DNA of 64,000 nt, taken from Zygnema cylindricum (Eukaryota > Streptophyta > Zygnematophyceae > Zygnematales > Zygnemataceae). The notes beneath the pieces were generated by a model. It was not told where the DNA came from. It ran no database searches and worked only from the letters and a program-made list of their open reading frames with translations. The stretch covers positions 53,398 through 117,397 of the forward strand of contig JBBHKE010002233.1 of the NCBI GenBank assembly GCA_037447655.1, given 5' to 3'. Each line of letters begins with the position of its first letter. The first letter of the stretch is position 1. Shown here one piece after another: positions 10,534 to 23,234 of this stretch. Made by a program: the position numbers and the translations under genes.

Positions 10534-11467
10534 GGGTACTTTCGCATGTGCTAAAGTTACAGTTATTTTCTGTCATTTTCCTCCATAACTTAGAAAAAAA
10601 CGAGAAAATCCGCAGCCGTACCAAAAAAATGAAATTGACACCGTACAAGTACAACTTTAAATGCTAGCGCAAAGCAGTTTGTCATCTAGCGCATTTCGAC
10701 CCAATTTCGCGTCCTTCCAGCTCATCTTCAAACTTTATGTAAAATCACCTCGCCAGGTGATTTAAAATAAAGTTCCACGAGGTAAACGAATAGGCAGATG
10801 CTGTCGCACGTGCCGGAAGTTTTTTACAATTTTTGTTGGTGAAGTACAAAAAAAAACCCACCGCACGGTTCCAGCCTGTGCGTGACTTTTTTCCGTGCGA
10901 TTTTTTCCGTACAGGGGCCGTGGAGGGGGTTTCGACCAACGGACGCCATTTCGCAAAAGCGAAGTCCGTGAAAGCGCCTCTCTCTCTCTCCTTCTCCCAC
11001 TAACGCGTCTATCTCACAATTCTTGCAATGAAAAAAGGCAAGAAAGGTATCAAATGAAAGATCTATAAAAAATATTTCTTTTGGCTGTCTTTTAGCTTAT
11101 TTTGGTGGCAAGTAGAGTGAGAACGGACGAAAAAACAAAATCGAGAAACCATGGCGGAATGTTTTGGAATTTGTGACGTCGACGCTATCATAAGTACGCG
11201 TGACGTCAAAATGTCACGAACCCTAAACATCTACAATGTCGCAAGTAGCTAGACGTCTACAACCGTCTATATTTTGTAAACGTCATCAATTGTCGCGAGT
11301 TTTGTACGCGTCTACAATCGTCACAAATTACACCCACGCCTGCATCCGTCACAATCTAAAGTTACGATTTCATTTCTTTACATACGAATGGTCTGAAAGT
11401 TGTACGGAGAATCTTCGTTAAAAAACAAAGTAACAAGACTAAGTTTCGGTTACATGCGAAAGTACCC
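10534..11467. mobile_element. Harbinger-like non-autonomous element H1
   Basis: The body begins GGGTACTTTCGCATGTG and ends with the complement CATGCGAAAGTACCC. It is flanked by TTA on the left and TTC (a mutated TTA) on the right. A 3-bp TTA target and GGG-type ends are typical of PIF/Harbinger elements and their MITEs. The interior shares with H3-H5 a subterminal palindrome (ATCACCTCGCCAGGTGAT), a ccatttcgcaaaagcgaagtcc block followed by a short (CT)n run, and a string of gacgtctacaaccgtc motifs. No transposase frame is present. Confidence 0.85.
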
Positions 11468-11726
11468 TTCGCCTTTTTCCCTTTGACTCTTGTAGAAATG
11501 TTTTTTGCACTTTTGTCTCTAGCGAATTTTGCAATAAAATTATTGAAGTTCTCCAATCTTGGCACGTCACGTCACGTTTACTTTGAAGCACCGTTTTGTG
11601 TCTCACGCCACGTGTCATCGTACGGTTTTCACTTTCTTTCTCTTAATGGTTTTTAATTGAATAGGAATCTTTGGTCGAGTGCAACATTTTGTCGATTCCA
11701 GTGACACATGTGAAAACAAAGTCAAC

Positions 11727-11953
11727 TACACCGTGTATCGCTATTAGTGTTGATGTTTTTTTGGCGCTTAAAACATCTTTTCTCCGTGCACACTTGTCGG
11801 ATCGTGGATCTGACGGTTGCGATTAAAAGCCAAGATTCTCAGCTTCCGATTGGCGGTTTTACATTGAAAATTGGACAATTGTGTACGGAAAAAAGATGTT
11901 TTAGCTTTTAAGTGGCTAAAAAATTATTAACACTAATAGCGATACACGGTGTA
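11727..11953. mobile_element. MITE family 1, 227-bp foldback
   Basis: Termini TACACCGTGTATCGCTATTA and its complement. Just inside is a second inverted repeat: aaaacatcttttctccgtg on the left pairs with the strand reading cggaaaaaagatgtttta on the right. The whole element could fold into one long hairpin. Non-coding. Confidence 0.85.
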
Positions 11954-12327
11954 GTATTCATGGAAGGTACAGTACGATCAATGAAATCTACATATTAGGT
12001 CTTGCTTTCTCTTTTTCGGAGGGTTCACGTAATAGGGGTACACGGTGTAGTCTTTTGTTTCCTGAGATGCCGCGTGTCAAAAGGTTACATCTCTTCATAG
12101 AATGTAAAATTTTGAAATCGACCCGAAATCTTGTTGATGGTACACGCGTCAAGCCGTCAACACATTCGCAAAAAGAAATGCGGTACGATTCGCTTTTGAT
12201 TCGTGACATTTCGTCATAGAGCAATTTTGACAAAAGGTACAATTTCGTATCACAATTGGTTAGAAAAACATTCTTAGCTGGATTTAATATTGAGTTAATA
12301 TACTTTATAGTGATGTTTCGTCATCAT

Positions 12328-12401
12328 GGCCTGTTAGCTCAGCTGGTTAGAGCGTGGTGCTAATAACGCCAAGGTCACAGGTTCGATCCCTGTACAGGCC
12401 A
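12328..12401 (+). tRNA. tRNA-Ile (anticodon AAT)
   Basis: A 74-nt cloverleaf without intron. The acceptor stem GGCCTGT pairs perfectly with ACAGGCC, with discriminator A at 12401. The D arm is TAGCTCAGCTGGTTAGAGC (A box) and the T arm carries GGTTCGATCC (B box). The anticodon loop CTAATAA places anticodon AAT at 12362-12364. The 3' CCA is not encoded, as expected for a nuclear gene. It matches the standard eukaryotic cytosolic tRNA-Ile pattern. The antisense open frame across it is a familiar annotation artefact. Confidence 0.97.
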
Positions 12402-12429
12402 TTATATTCATGAGTGGTTACAGACTTAT

Positions 12430-12600
12430 TATTCCCCCCTTGAGGGGTTGAGATCATTTGATCGTGGACTCTCGTCCGATATTTAATTTTTCGGTTGGGA
12501 TCGAAAGGTGTTATCTTCAGCTTCCCATTGGCATCCAGTTGAACATCGGGAATGTGTGCACGTAGAAAAAGATGCTTTAAATGGCGAAGGACTTGGAAGG
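12430..12600. mobile_element. MITE family 1 relic next to tRNA-Ile
   Basis: The block cttcagcttcccattggcat followed by gtgtgcacgtagaaaaagatgctttaaa resembles the interior and right arm of the 11727-11953 foldback. The termini are lost. Confidence 0.45.
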
Positions 12601-12884
12601 TAACCAGATAGTGCATATATCATTTTCAGTAGAGGCCCAAGGGTGCTCTTCTAATTATGTCGATAAATAATAGTTAGTAATAGTTAGTAATAGTTTTTGT
12701 CCTACTTTAATGCTAAGAATGTTATTTCTGCGGGTAAATAAATTATAGAAATACAGAAATGTGGATAAAGGCGTTGTACTTGGCCTATATTATTTAACCC
12801 TCGGACTTTCAGGAGAACCAAGGGTGTATTTCATAGGCAGGAAGCACACGAAATTTAGGGGGAATCATCCATTCAGGGAATGGA

Positions 12885-13175
12885 TCCAATGGAATCGATG
12901 GATGGATGGAATGGAAATGAATGGAAATGAATGAACAATGGAATCGTGGATGGAAATGAATGGGATAAATGGAATGGAATCAAAGGCCAGGAATGGGGGA
13001 TGGAATGGAATAAATGTAAAAAAATGGAAAAAAATGGAATAATGGAATAATGGAATGGAATGGAATGGAATGGAAAAAAATGAAAAAAATGACAAAAAAA
13101 ATGACCAAAAAAAATGACCAAAAAAATGACATAAAAAAATGACATAAAAAAATGGCAAAAATAAATGACAAATGA
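12885..13175. repeat. (GGAAT)n-like tract grading into (AAAAAATGAC)n
   Basis: Degenerate tggaa/tggaatggaat pentamers to about 13080, followed by 10-12 bp units of the form aaaaaaatgaccaaaa. Low-complexity frames on the - strand are artefacts. Confidence 0.85.
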
Positions 13176-13179
13176 CCAA

Positions 13180-14040
<861 letters not shown>

Positions 14041-14044
14041 GAAC

Positions 14045-14424
14045 AAGACTTTATTAAAAAGATATTCCGACTTTATTAAAAAGGATATTCCGACTTTATT
14101 AAAAAGGATATTCCGACTTTATTAAAAAGGATATTCCGACTTTATTAAAAAGATATTCCGACTTTATTAAAAAGATATTCCGACTTTATTAAAAAAGATA
14201 TTCCGACTTTATTAAAAAGATATTCCGACTTTATTAGAAAGATATTCCGACTTTATTAAAAAAGATATTCCGACTTTATTAAAAAAGATATTCCTACTTT
14301 ATTAAAAAAGATATTCCGACTTTATTAAAAAAGATATTTCGACTTTATTAAAAAAGATATTCCGACTATATTAAAAAAGATATTCCGACTTTATTAAAAA
14401 AGATATTCCGACTTTATTAAAAAG
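14045..14424. repeat. 22-23 bp minisatellite, about 17 copies
   Basis: Tandem copies of GACTTTATTAAAAAAGATAT plus TCC, varying mainly by one A in the A-run (22 or 23 bp) and by rare substitutions. It ends abruptly at 14424 in non-repetitive DNA. Confidence 0.95.
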
Positions 14425-14429
14425 CGCGA

Positions 14430-15560
14430 TGGTAAACCATTTGAGTCCATGGAACAACAAGGGACGGCAATGCCAAAACTGAAAAACTAAAACCAGTGCG
14501 CATTGGCTGCGCGCTTCTGGATAAATGTACATCCGTATGGGAACGGCAGCGCACTTCAGTAGTAACAGCTGACAACGGACATTAACTCACAAGCACCATT
14601 CACTAGCATCGACATCTCTTCAAAACCTCAAATCGAATAAAACCCTCAATCTGCATCGAATCGGTAATATACGGTGCTGTACATCAGTATTAACGCATCA
14701 CATTGCACACCAATAGATTTATACTTTCACACATCGGGATAATTATATGATGTATATCAGTAGGGAAGGTAATCTCCATCAATATCACCACTACTCTTTG
14801 GTGGCTAACCGGCATGTATCGGTTACAAGCATCATAATAATTGTCTGACGAGCATTTGTATTAAAACACCAATACATTTTGGTGTCAGTCCATCAAATCA
14901 ACTACGAACCGACACATACCAGTGACCCACATCAGTTACCAAAATAGGTGTAATACCCACCCTTTATTTTTGAGAGACAAAAAGGATGTAAACAATAACC
15001 TACTTGTGAATGATGAACTGTTGTTGAGATGTCAGCATGTTGCCTTCAACAGCTGTAAATTTTACCACAATACTGGAGAGAACACAATGAATACGAGAGA
15101 AACATTATCGCAAAAGGTAAATATAGCAAGGCAATAAAATACAACCATCATTTGTGGTTAGAAGAGGAACATATATTTCATTTGAACAGAAGACCCAACA
15201 ACTGGAGAGCATAGGACATTGCATAACATGATTATCGCATTTTCCTCACATAATCCTTTCCAAAATTCTATGGAAAAAAAAAGATTCAGCATTGAAACTA
15301 CCACATAAACAACCAGATCATACCAAAACCAAACCAAACAAAACCACAAAAAGTGGATTGCTCACAAAGTCTTCCTTTTGGTTAAAATCATAAAATTAAG
15401 AATCACAAAAAAAACTAACTAACCACCTTACAAACCAACGCCCCAAATTCCTTTGACCTCCACTAAATCTAGTTATCAAGCGGAAAAAATAGATACAGTT
15501 AAGCAAAATAGATACATGAATCTAAAACCAATTTTTAGATAAACCTAAAAGACCTATTTC
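14430..15560. other. Intergenic region downstream of the Mpv17 gene
   Basis: No gene is recognised. Short repeats of catcagtatta/atatcagtag type occur at 14670-14930. The segment just below 15708 is the presumed 3' untranslated region of the - strand Mpv17-like gene. Confidence 0.45.
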
Positions 15561-15707
15561 ACATGTATGCTCTGCATACATGCCCCACCCTTTCTCTCCC
15601 TTCCTCCACCTTGCTCTCCCTCCCCGCCCTCTCCCCCGATCGCCTCTCCCTCTCTCCTCCCCCTTCCCTCCCATATTCTCAGCAATTCCCTTATCTCTAC
15701 CATTCTT

Positions 15708-18700
15708 TTACTTCTTTGAAGGGTTTCTTTCCAGCCTTCTCACTCCCTCTCCATCCTCAATAATGTATTCTTGCCCCTCCATATTCGCAGGCCATAAAAT
15801 ACTATCCATGGCTGCCTCTTCTCCTTCGGTGAGAAGCTTCTCACCACCTTCCAAACATCGAGTCTCAGAAACTGCCAAAACTTCAACTCCTCCATCTGTT
15901 TTCCTTTCCTCCGCTTTTTCATTAGAAATCCTGAAGAAAAAACAAAAAAACTAGCACAAATCAATTAGATATCCTGCAAAGTTTAAAAGAAGGTCAAAAG
16001 GTCTTTTGCATTTAATAAACACAACTAGAAAACAGAAAACCATGTACCATATCAACCAAAATCAAAATCAAAAGTAATGCATAGCAATTTCGCTCTAACA
16101 TAATATGGGGAAGTTTAGAACTCAATTTTCCCTAAAAAACCCTAAAAAACCCGAGTTTAAATCAAATAATTATCGATGGCAGCGATCGACCCAAATATTT
16201 TTAAACTTCAAAACATAAATAAAGATTTTTAAGCGTACAGAGGAGCATACCAAACTTACAGAATACACGGAATATGTCGGAATTTTTAAACGTTAATATC
16301 ATTATCTTGATATCGATAAACGGCGACCATCGGTGATACCGCATATTGAGTGCATATTAGAACCGTAAAATTTGTACTAAATCGATTACTGATAAAACGC
16401 CTTCAATACGCAAAACTAATATATATTACCACAGAATAACAGGGGAAAAGAAGAAACACTGTAGCGAGATCAAATTCAGAACCTGAAAAACAATATTAGC
16501 CAGCATTGATTGTTTCCCAACCAACTCTACACACCTAAGGGCAAATAATGAGGTTTTAGAGAGAAGAACATAATCATTTCGTCTCCATTGGAACAAAAGA
16601 GGAAGCAGAAACTTACATAGAAAGAATAGTAACCCATACAAGTTCCACCATATCTACCCATAAGAGCCTCTGCTCCACTGGCATTACTCCATAGGTAACA
16701 ATATGGGCAAATGGCCAAAGCTTCCAACCAGCCTGTCACAAAATGACAAAACTAAACAAGTCAGAATAACTCCCTCTCCCTCCCTTCCCTCTCTTCCAAC
16801 CATTGCAAACTCTCCCTACCCTTAAAACCATCTCCCTCTCCCAACCCTTAAGAACTTCTCCCTCTCCCACTTGACAAAGATCTGACAAAGATATGCAACC
16901 AGAAATCTGCTCTACCAGAAAGCAAAAAAGGAAAAAAGGGAGGGCTAAAGGAGATACAATGAAAGGAGAGCTATAAGGTAATAAGAGATAAAAACATACA
17001 CAACACAGATTTCAAGGAGAAAGGACCAAAAAGATCAAGAGAGACTGAAGGGGGAAATAAAGGGACTAAAAAAAGGAAACTAAGAAAAAAAGAATTAAAA
17101 GGGACGAAACGAGAACAAAACAAAATAAAGTAAAAAGGTTAAAAGATAAAACAAGGCTACAGCAATAAAAAGACAAATAAGGGAATTGCATTTGACATCG
17201 CCTCACCGTGAGGAGTGGAAAGAAAGTCGCCTTCAATTCCCTGAAAATAGTGGCTGGATTGTCCAATCGGAGCATGCCAAGGGTCACGTAATAGATGGAG
17301 TTCCATATGCCCGACCAAATGGTTTGGTCAAACGCAACTTTTAAAGGAACCACCCACCATTGCTCGTACGGAAAAAGCCACTGCAGAAAATAAAAAGAGG
17401 GAAATCATTTTTTTTTGAATCAATTTTTAGGGTTTCTTAATGTTTTTCATAAGACAACCAAATATATACCCGACCAAATTATTTGATAAAAAACGCAACA
17501 TTGGACAGAACCACCCACCATCGCTCCTGCGAAAAAAACCACTGCATAAAAACAAAAACAAACGAACAAACAAAAGAAAGGAGAACAAACTAATGTTTTT
17601 CATAAGACAACGTATACGCGACTAAGTTGTTTGCTTAGACATAATTTTTAAAGGAACCACCCAATATTGTTCATACAGGAAAAGCCACTGCATAAGTCAG
17701 ATTGTAGGGTTTATTAGAATTATATTTTCCCAAAATATCCTTTAAGAACACAAAGACTCTGACAGAACAGGCTCTATCACAATCTTTTGCAAAAGAGCAT
17801 CAAAAAGTGAATAAAATTCAGAAAGAAAGTTTATCTTTTACACAAAAATCCGAAAGAAAAAGGTACTGCTCGAACAAGATCCTTGGTATCTTATACGAAA
17901 AGAGCTCCAAAGAGGGGCACGACTCCAAAAGCAAATCAGGTTGAGAAAACACTTCAAAGATTTCGGAAAACATTTCAGAGCTCTTAAAAAAAATCCCCAC
18001 ACGACGTACCTCACAAAAGTGGTAGTAATAGTGTGAAAGAGACCCATGAAGGCAAAAGCCCACCAGACCTGACCGAAACATACGAGTTCGATCAAACTCC
18101 AAAAAACCCCTTCCTTCGTAACACTGCAATTCAAAGTGAAACGGGAAATAAATCTTTTAATTAAGGGAGAATTGTGTGAGCAAGGGAGAGAGAGAGAGAG
18201 AGACAGGGGACCTGATGACGGGTGAATCAAAGAAGTGGAACTACTTACTAAGACCAAAAGCGAAGACAGAGGAGATATAGTGAACAACAAGACAGATCAT
18301 CCAAGGGAAAAGAAGAGTTGAAGGAATATAGTGTGATGTGAAGATGAGGGTCAGAAGATGTACATATCAAAGGGAAGGTTGAGAAGTGGTAAAATTAATT
18401 ATGCCATCCAAATGCATCATTTCGAAGAAAAAAGATAGAAAAGAGCGAAAAAGCTACTGACAAAAGCCATCAAAATCCTCCACATACAAAAAAGATTCCA
18501 CACACACACACACCCACTGATCAGTCTCCTACAGTCTAGAAGAAAGAAAATAAATATTTCAAATTTTCACACACGTACCTGGGCTGACCAGTCTCCAATG
18601 GTGTAGACCACCCCGGAAATGATCATTTTCGCAAAAACGGGATTGGTCTCCAACATTGCTTCATATGCGAGCCAATTATGATGAGGAGCATTGCGAATTA

Positions 18701-20679
18701 TCTCAAACAAAGTCCATCCCTGCAACCAGTATGGAGGCCCACGTGCCATAAGCTGCCAATCCTCCCCTCTGCTCCAAACACACACTCCCACATACACTTG
18801 TGAGAAAAACACAAAGGGAGAAACTCAACCAAACACTCAACACTCAATCAGAAACTCGATCATCACCTGGTTCCATTGATGTTGGAAATTACTCACAGTT
18901 TGTGAATAAAACGTGAGTGCGGTATCAAACATTACTCAATGTAGTGGCTATATTGAGAGACAAAGATCGCTAAAAACTGTCAGAAACAACTCACTCGATC
19001 AGGAACATAGTCATTCCCCTGTGCAGTATCAACTCCTATCTTGTGAGTAATTAGTGAAAATCAATCAAAAGACTGCCACACACATTTGTCAGAAACACAC
19101 AAAGAAATAAACTCAGCCAGCGTCATAAATCAAAATACAAAAAAAGTAGTCATTCAGGTATAATAACTGTAACAATACTCACAAGAGCTATATTTCTTAG
19201 AGTAACAAGAGGTAGTGAAAAACTCAAACAGAAACTCGTCAAAATGAAACAGGCACCAGAAACCTCAATCACATACTTAGGAACCCAAACAGACTCGTAA
19301 TACTGAACCAGACACTTCAAAAGCCAATCAGATAATCAAAAACTCAGCCAGGCAATAGTAATCAACCAGGCACTCTAAAACTCGATAAGACACCCATAGC
19401 CGAATAACCCAAGATAACACATGACAATACCATTGACCATGCGTCAATGACATACCGATGATACTGTAATAAACTCAAACACAACTTATATCAAACTCGT
19501 AGCAAAATCAAGTGCCGTTAATTGCAAGTAGGAACCCTATTTCTTAATCAATACAGAGATCCAAAAACATGCTGCAAAAATTGGTCGATGTTAATAAATC
19601 AACTAAAACATGTTACAAATTGCGATTGTCGAAGATTTGCATGATCCACATGGATCCACAGGGCCAGAAAACCTCAGAAGGTTTTGAGAAATGGAAGCTG
19701 AGAAGGAAAGGAAACATAAATTTTACATAGCAATAATTGATAAGACATTACATACATGGAGCAAGCAAGAGCAACCAAAAAAAAAAGTACACCTAATTTG
19801 AACTGCAATAGAATGAATGGCACAACCATAACATCAAAAACACAAATGCACTCTAACAAACAGAGAAAAAAACAGCAATCAAACTAGATTGACTACAATG
19901 TAACACATCAAATCAAATAATCGTAAACAATAAAATCAAATGATCAAAAGATAGAATAGCGCATTAAAACAATCTACAAAACGAGAGGGAGAGAGAGGAG
20001 AGAGAGAGAGAGAGAGGCCCTGACTCACCGCCCAATAATCGTGGTCTACGGTGAAGATCTTAGTTATGGCCGCTGCAACAGCAAATCCGACTATGGCTCC
20101 ATTTATCCCCAGGTCAAGGAACTTTTCTTCTTCCTCTTTACTTTTAGCAAACCATAAATACTTAGGTTGAAAAGAAATAGAAGAAGAAATGGAAGAAGAT
20201 GCAGAAGAAGACAAAGAAGTGCCACCTCCTCCTGCGGCTAAACCTAATTCAAAATTGAATGCAGCGGAAACAGATGGAGAAGAAGGAGAGGACGAAGAAG
20301 GAGAACTGTAGGGAGGGGGCGGCAAGGATGATGAGGAATCCATCGCTTCCAGGGAAATGATTTTATTTGCATCTTCTAAAGCTCGGTTTGATTCTTTACG
20401 ACCAGATTCTGAACCCTCTTCTGAGAGAACCATTGCTTTCGTACGACAAAATCTGTTTTTCTGCTTTGATTGTTGCTTTCCTCTTTCAAGAAATCCTCCA
20501 TGACTACCGCTTACTGAGCACTGACAGCTAGATACAAGTCTCTCAGAGTCAGTACTTCGCATCGAAAAGCAAGTAGAAGCGCTGACATTCCTTACTGAGA
20601 GAGCATTTGGGATAAAATTCCTATTAAAAAAAGGCTTGGAGGTAGTGGAAGGGAAAGGTGAGACAGAAATGGTAGCCAT
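15708..20679 (-). CDS. Mpv17/PMP22 family membrane protein, plastid-type, 6 exons
   Basis: Coding exons (5' to 3' on the minus strand) are 20029-20679, 18579-18719, 18010-18123, 17207-17380, 16617-16732 and 15708-15930. All introns are GT-AG and phases agree, giving about 472 residues. Residues 1-60 are Ser/Thr-rich and basic, as in a chloroplast transit peptide. A Ser/Pro-rich linker follows, with a likely membrane segment GAIVGFAVAAAITKIF at ~193-208. From ~218 the Mpv17/PMP22 domain begins: NPVFAKMIISGVVYTIGDW in exon 2, FDRTRMFRSGLVGFCLHGS in exon 3, VAFDQTIWSGIWNSIYYV in exon 4 and PVEQRLLWVDMVELVWVTIL in exon 5. Exon 6 opens ISNEKAEER, a known feature of plant members, then ends in an acidic tail. 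Family proteins are small integral membrane proteins of peroxisome, mitochondrion or plastid with channel-like or uncertain roles. The arrangement matches Arabidopsis AT1G52870-type proteins. The start is the first ATG, preceded by AT-rich leader. No lesion is seen. Confidence 0.95.
18180..18206. repeat. (GA)n run in Mpv17-like gene intron
   Basis: A short gagagagagagag stretch, on the minus strand a CT-rich tract close to the acceptor of exon 3. Similar CT tracts lie beside the exon 1 donor at 19985-20016. Confidence 0.6.
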
Positions 20680-20739
20680 TGATGGCCAAAATGAAGATTA
20701 ATTGACAAATTGATTAATTACAATTCAAATTTCCTCGGC

Positions 20740-22110
20740 AAAAAAAAAAAAAAAAAACAAAGGAGGTTGTTCTGAGAAAAAACAATTTATACAAGTAGAC
20801 AAAATAAATGCCCGGGCTAGATAGTAAGCAAAAAGAATTTTGAGTGAAATACTCGTGTGATGTGCGACGAAATATGATGAGATGTAAGGTGAGACGGAAT
20901 AAGATGAGATATAAGATATATTATAAGAGATTTAAAAGGAGGTAGATCGTCAGAAGACCTAAATCTACAGCTAAAAAGTGCTGCTAAAGTTTGCTGCTAT
21001 TATTCCCTGCCATAATTTTTGCATATTTTATTCACTGACCTAATCTTGCTGACTGCTCATTTTCTGGCTGCCGATTACAAGCCTACACGTGCGCACACTA
21101 CATTGGGGTTATAAAATTTCTTGTTATTTTCTACAACTTGGTAAACGCAGTCTACAATGCGACATGTAACGATCCTTTGCGACGTGCAGCGACACTATGC
21201 GACATAAGGAAACCGTTCTTTTAGCAAGACAAAAATCTAGCGACGAGAGGCGACTCGTAAACGATTGAGATTAAGACTTTAAAAGGTTTGCGACTGAAAT
21301 AATCGCACGTGGTAGGCAGGCAAGAGGTCGCACAAAATCGCCAGTAGGCGAGTCAGCGGTGATTTTTTATGATGTTCAACTGCTTGAGACTGCCGGCGAC
21401 AGGTATTGAAAATCTGACATGGATGTGCGACTCGTGCGCGACGGCTGGCGAAGAGACAGAAGAATTCCTGAATCCTGATCACTTGATCAAACTCGAAATC
21501 GTCGCATCTTTTCGCAGCTATCGTTTAGATTCACAATTTGTCGTTACTTCAACAGGCAAAACAATGGGCCTTTGAGGTTCATCTTTATTCCTGAAAATTG
21601 GGCCATATGCAGGGAGGCGGCTGGGAATTTAGTCATTTACTGTACCATACGAACGAAAAATCGGAAGCGAATATTTTGGTTTGATTTGGATCGGGCAGCA
21701 AGCGCTCAAAATTGAACACGTATTAGTCTTAATCGTGATATGATTGGACGACAATATTGCCCTGTCGAGTTTGAACGTGTGATAAGCTTTTGTAAATGGA
21801 CTTAACCTTCACATCATCTGACCCTAACAATCTATTGCAGTAAAATTTTGGACTGTACTGATGTGACTTTCTATTGGAACTTTTCTGCAACGATTGGGCG
21901 GCAAATAGGCTGCGAGAGACTGCCACGTAGCTTCACTCGTGGCATAAAGGACCAGCCTCGCTGGAGACATTTCGGCAGTCTCCACAATCTGGGGAAACTT
22001 CAGACACGGTTTTGGGAAACGTGTCACACGGGAGAACTCTTTACAAACACGCAATATCGTACAGCACGTGGCTAACATGTATTACAGAGTTTAGACTTCA
22101 GAACTGAACT
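20740..22110. other. Upstream region of the Mpv17-like gene, no other gene seen
   Basis: It begins with an A-run at 20739-20757. From 21120 to 21560 the sequence is rich in gcgac/gtcgc motifs without clear unit length. No coding frame or recognised element. Confidence 0.4.
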
Positions 22111-22115
22111 GTAGC

Positions 22116-22679
22116 TACACCGCGCATCGTAATTAGAGTAATGAAAAAATTAGAGTAAAAAAAGAGAAAAAAATAATTAGAGTAATTTACTCTAATTTAT
22201 GTGATAGAACTGTTTCAGAAAGGAATTTACTCTAATTTATGATATTATTGAATAGTGTAGTGTACGGACGTGCCAGTCCGTACCAAATGGAACTTTATAC
22301 AGTAAAAAAGTACAAAACATGGATTGAAATAATAGCGATCGCATGTAAACTACGCTCAGAATAAGCGACATAATAATGGCGTACCTATTTTAGCGTAAAG
22401 ATATATGTGGCGTAATAACTATTCACGCGAACACCCAAATTAGAGTTATGAAAAAATTAGAGTAAAAGGACGCGACAGAGTACGATTTGTCAGATTTTGT
22501 ACTTTTACCTATTTTACTGTGAAGATCTTGATGGCAACTCTGTCGTCCCAAAATAAGAATTAATGACCAATTAATATTAAACATTTTAAAAAAAAAATGA
22601 AAATCCTAATTAAATTTAATAACGCTAATTAATTTTTATCACTAATAATTTCTCAACGCTAATAACGATTCACGGTGTA
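22116..22679. mobile_element. MITE family 1, 564-bp copy
   Basis: The left end TACACCGCGCATCGTAATTA pairs with a right end that is the complement of TACACCGTGAATCGTTATTA. TA is present at both edges. The interior has repeated attagagtaa motifs and a gtgtacggacgtgccagtccgtac inverted motif shared with 9650-10205. Non-coding. Confidence 0.8.
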
Positions 22680-22697
22680 CCGTACTGTATTGTATAG

Positions 22698-23232
22698 TAA
22701 GCCGTGTATCGCTATCAATTGTTAAGATTTTTTTCGTCACTTAAAACATAATTTTTACGTACACACTTGTCCTATTTTCAATTTGAGACCGCCAATCGGA
22801 AGCTGAAAACCTTACCTTTCAATCCCAACCGTCAGATCTGAAAACCGACATGCGTGTACAGAAAAATATGCTTTAAGCATAGCTCAAAAGTAGGTGAAAG
22901 TAGGCCCATACAATATGTCTATTGTATGCAAAATATACAATATGACTTTAAGGCCCATATTGTATTCGGACCTATTCGGACCAATTAACACATTCAGACC
23001 AAATATTGGACCAATCAAAACATTCGGACAAAACAAATTTATTTACACCATCAGATTCGGACGATCGGACGATCGTTGATCAAAGTAGCGATCTAAGAAG
23101 ATCACATGAAAAACCCATAACACAACTTACAATAAAGGCGCCGACCAAAGGCTTACCATAAAAATGCCTACTTTTGAACTATGGTTTAAAGCGACGAAAA
23201 AAACATTAACCCTAATAGCGATTCACGGTGTA
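22698..23232. mobile_element. MITE family 1 copy split by a family 2 insertion
   Basis: Left end TAAGCCGTGTATCGCTAT (one edge decayed), right end the complement of TACACCGTGAATCGCTATTA. The arms match the 11727-11953 foldback (cgtcacttaaaacata and its mirror aagcgacgaaaaaaac). The right arm is interrupted by the element at 22877-23184. It lies only 18 bp from the neighbouring copy. Confidence 0.8.
22877..23184. mobile_element. MITE family 2, 308 bp, nested
   Basis: The ends GCATAGCTCAAAAGTAGG and CCTACTTTTGAACTATGG are inverted repeats. TTTAA directly abuts both sides and probably is the target duplication. The interior includes ccatacaatatgtctattgta and a cggacgatcg block followed by agaagatcacatgaaaaacc, both found in the copies at 38749 and 40180. 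Non-coding. Confidence 0.85.
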
Positions 23233-23234
23233 CT

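Noticed and set aside
12347-12616. 89-codon minus-strand frame containing YRDRTCDLGVISTTL
   Set aside because: It is the antisense translation of the tRNA-Ile gene, a known artefact.
12885-13175. Possible human satellite (GGAAT)n contamination
   Set aside because: The tract is short, degenerate and passes smoothly into an AAAAAATGAC repeat; it is local simple sequence.
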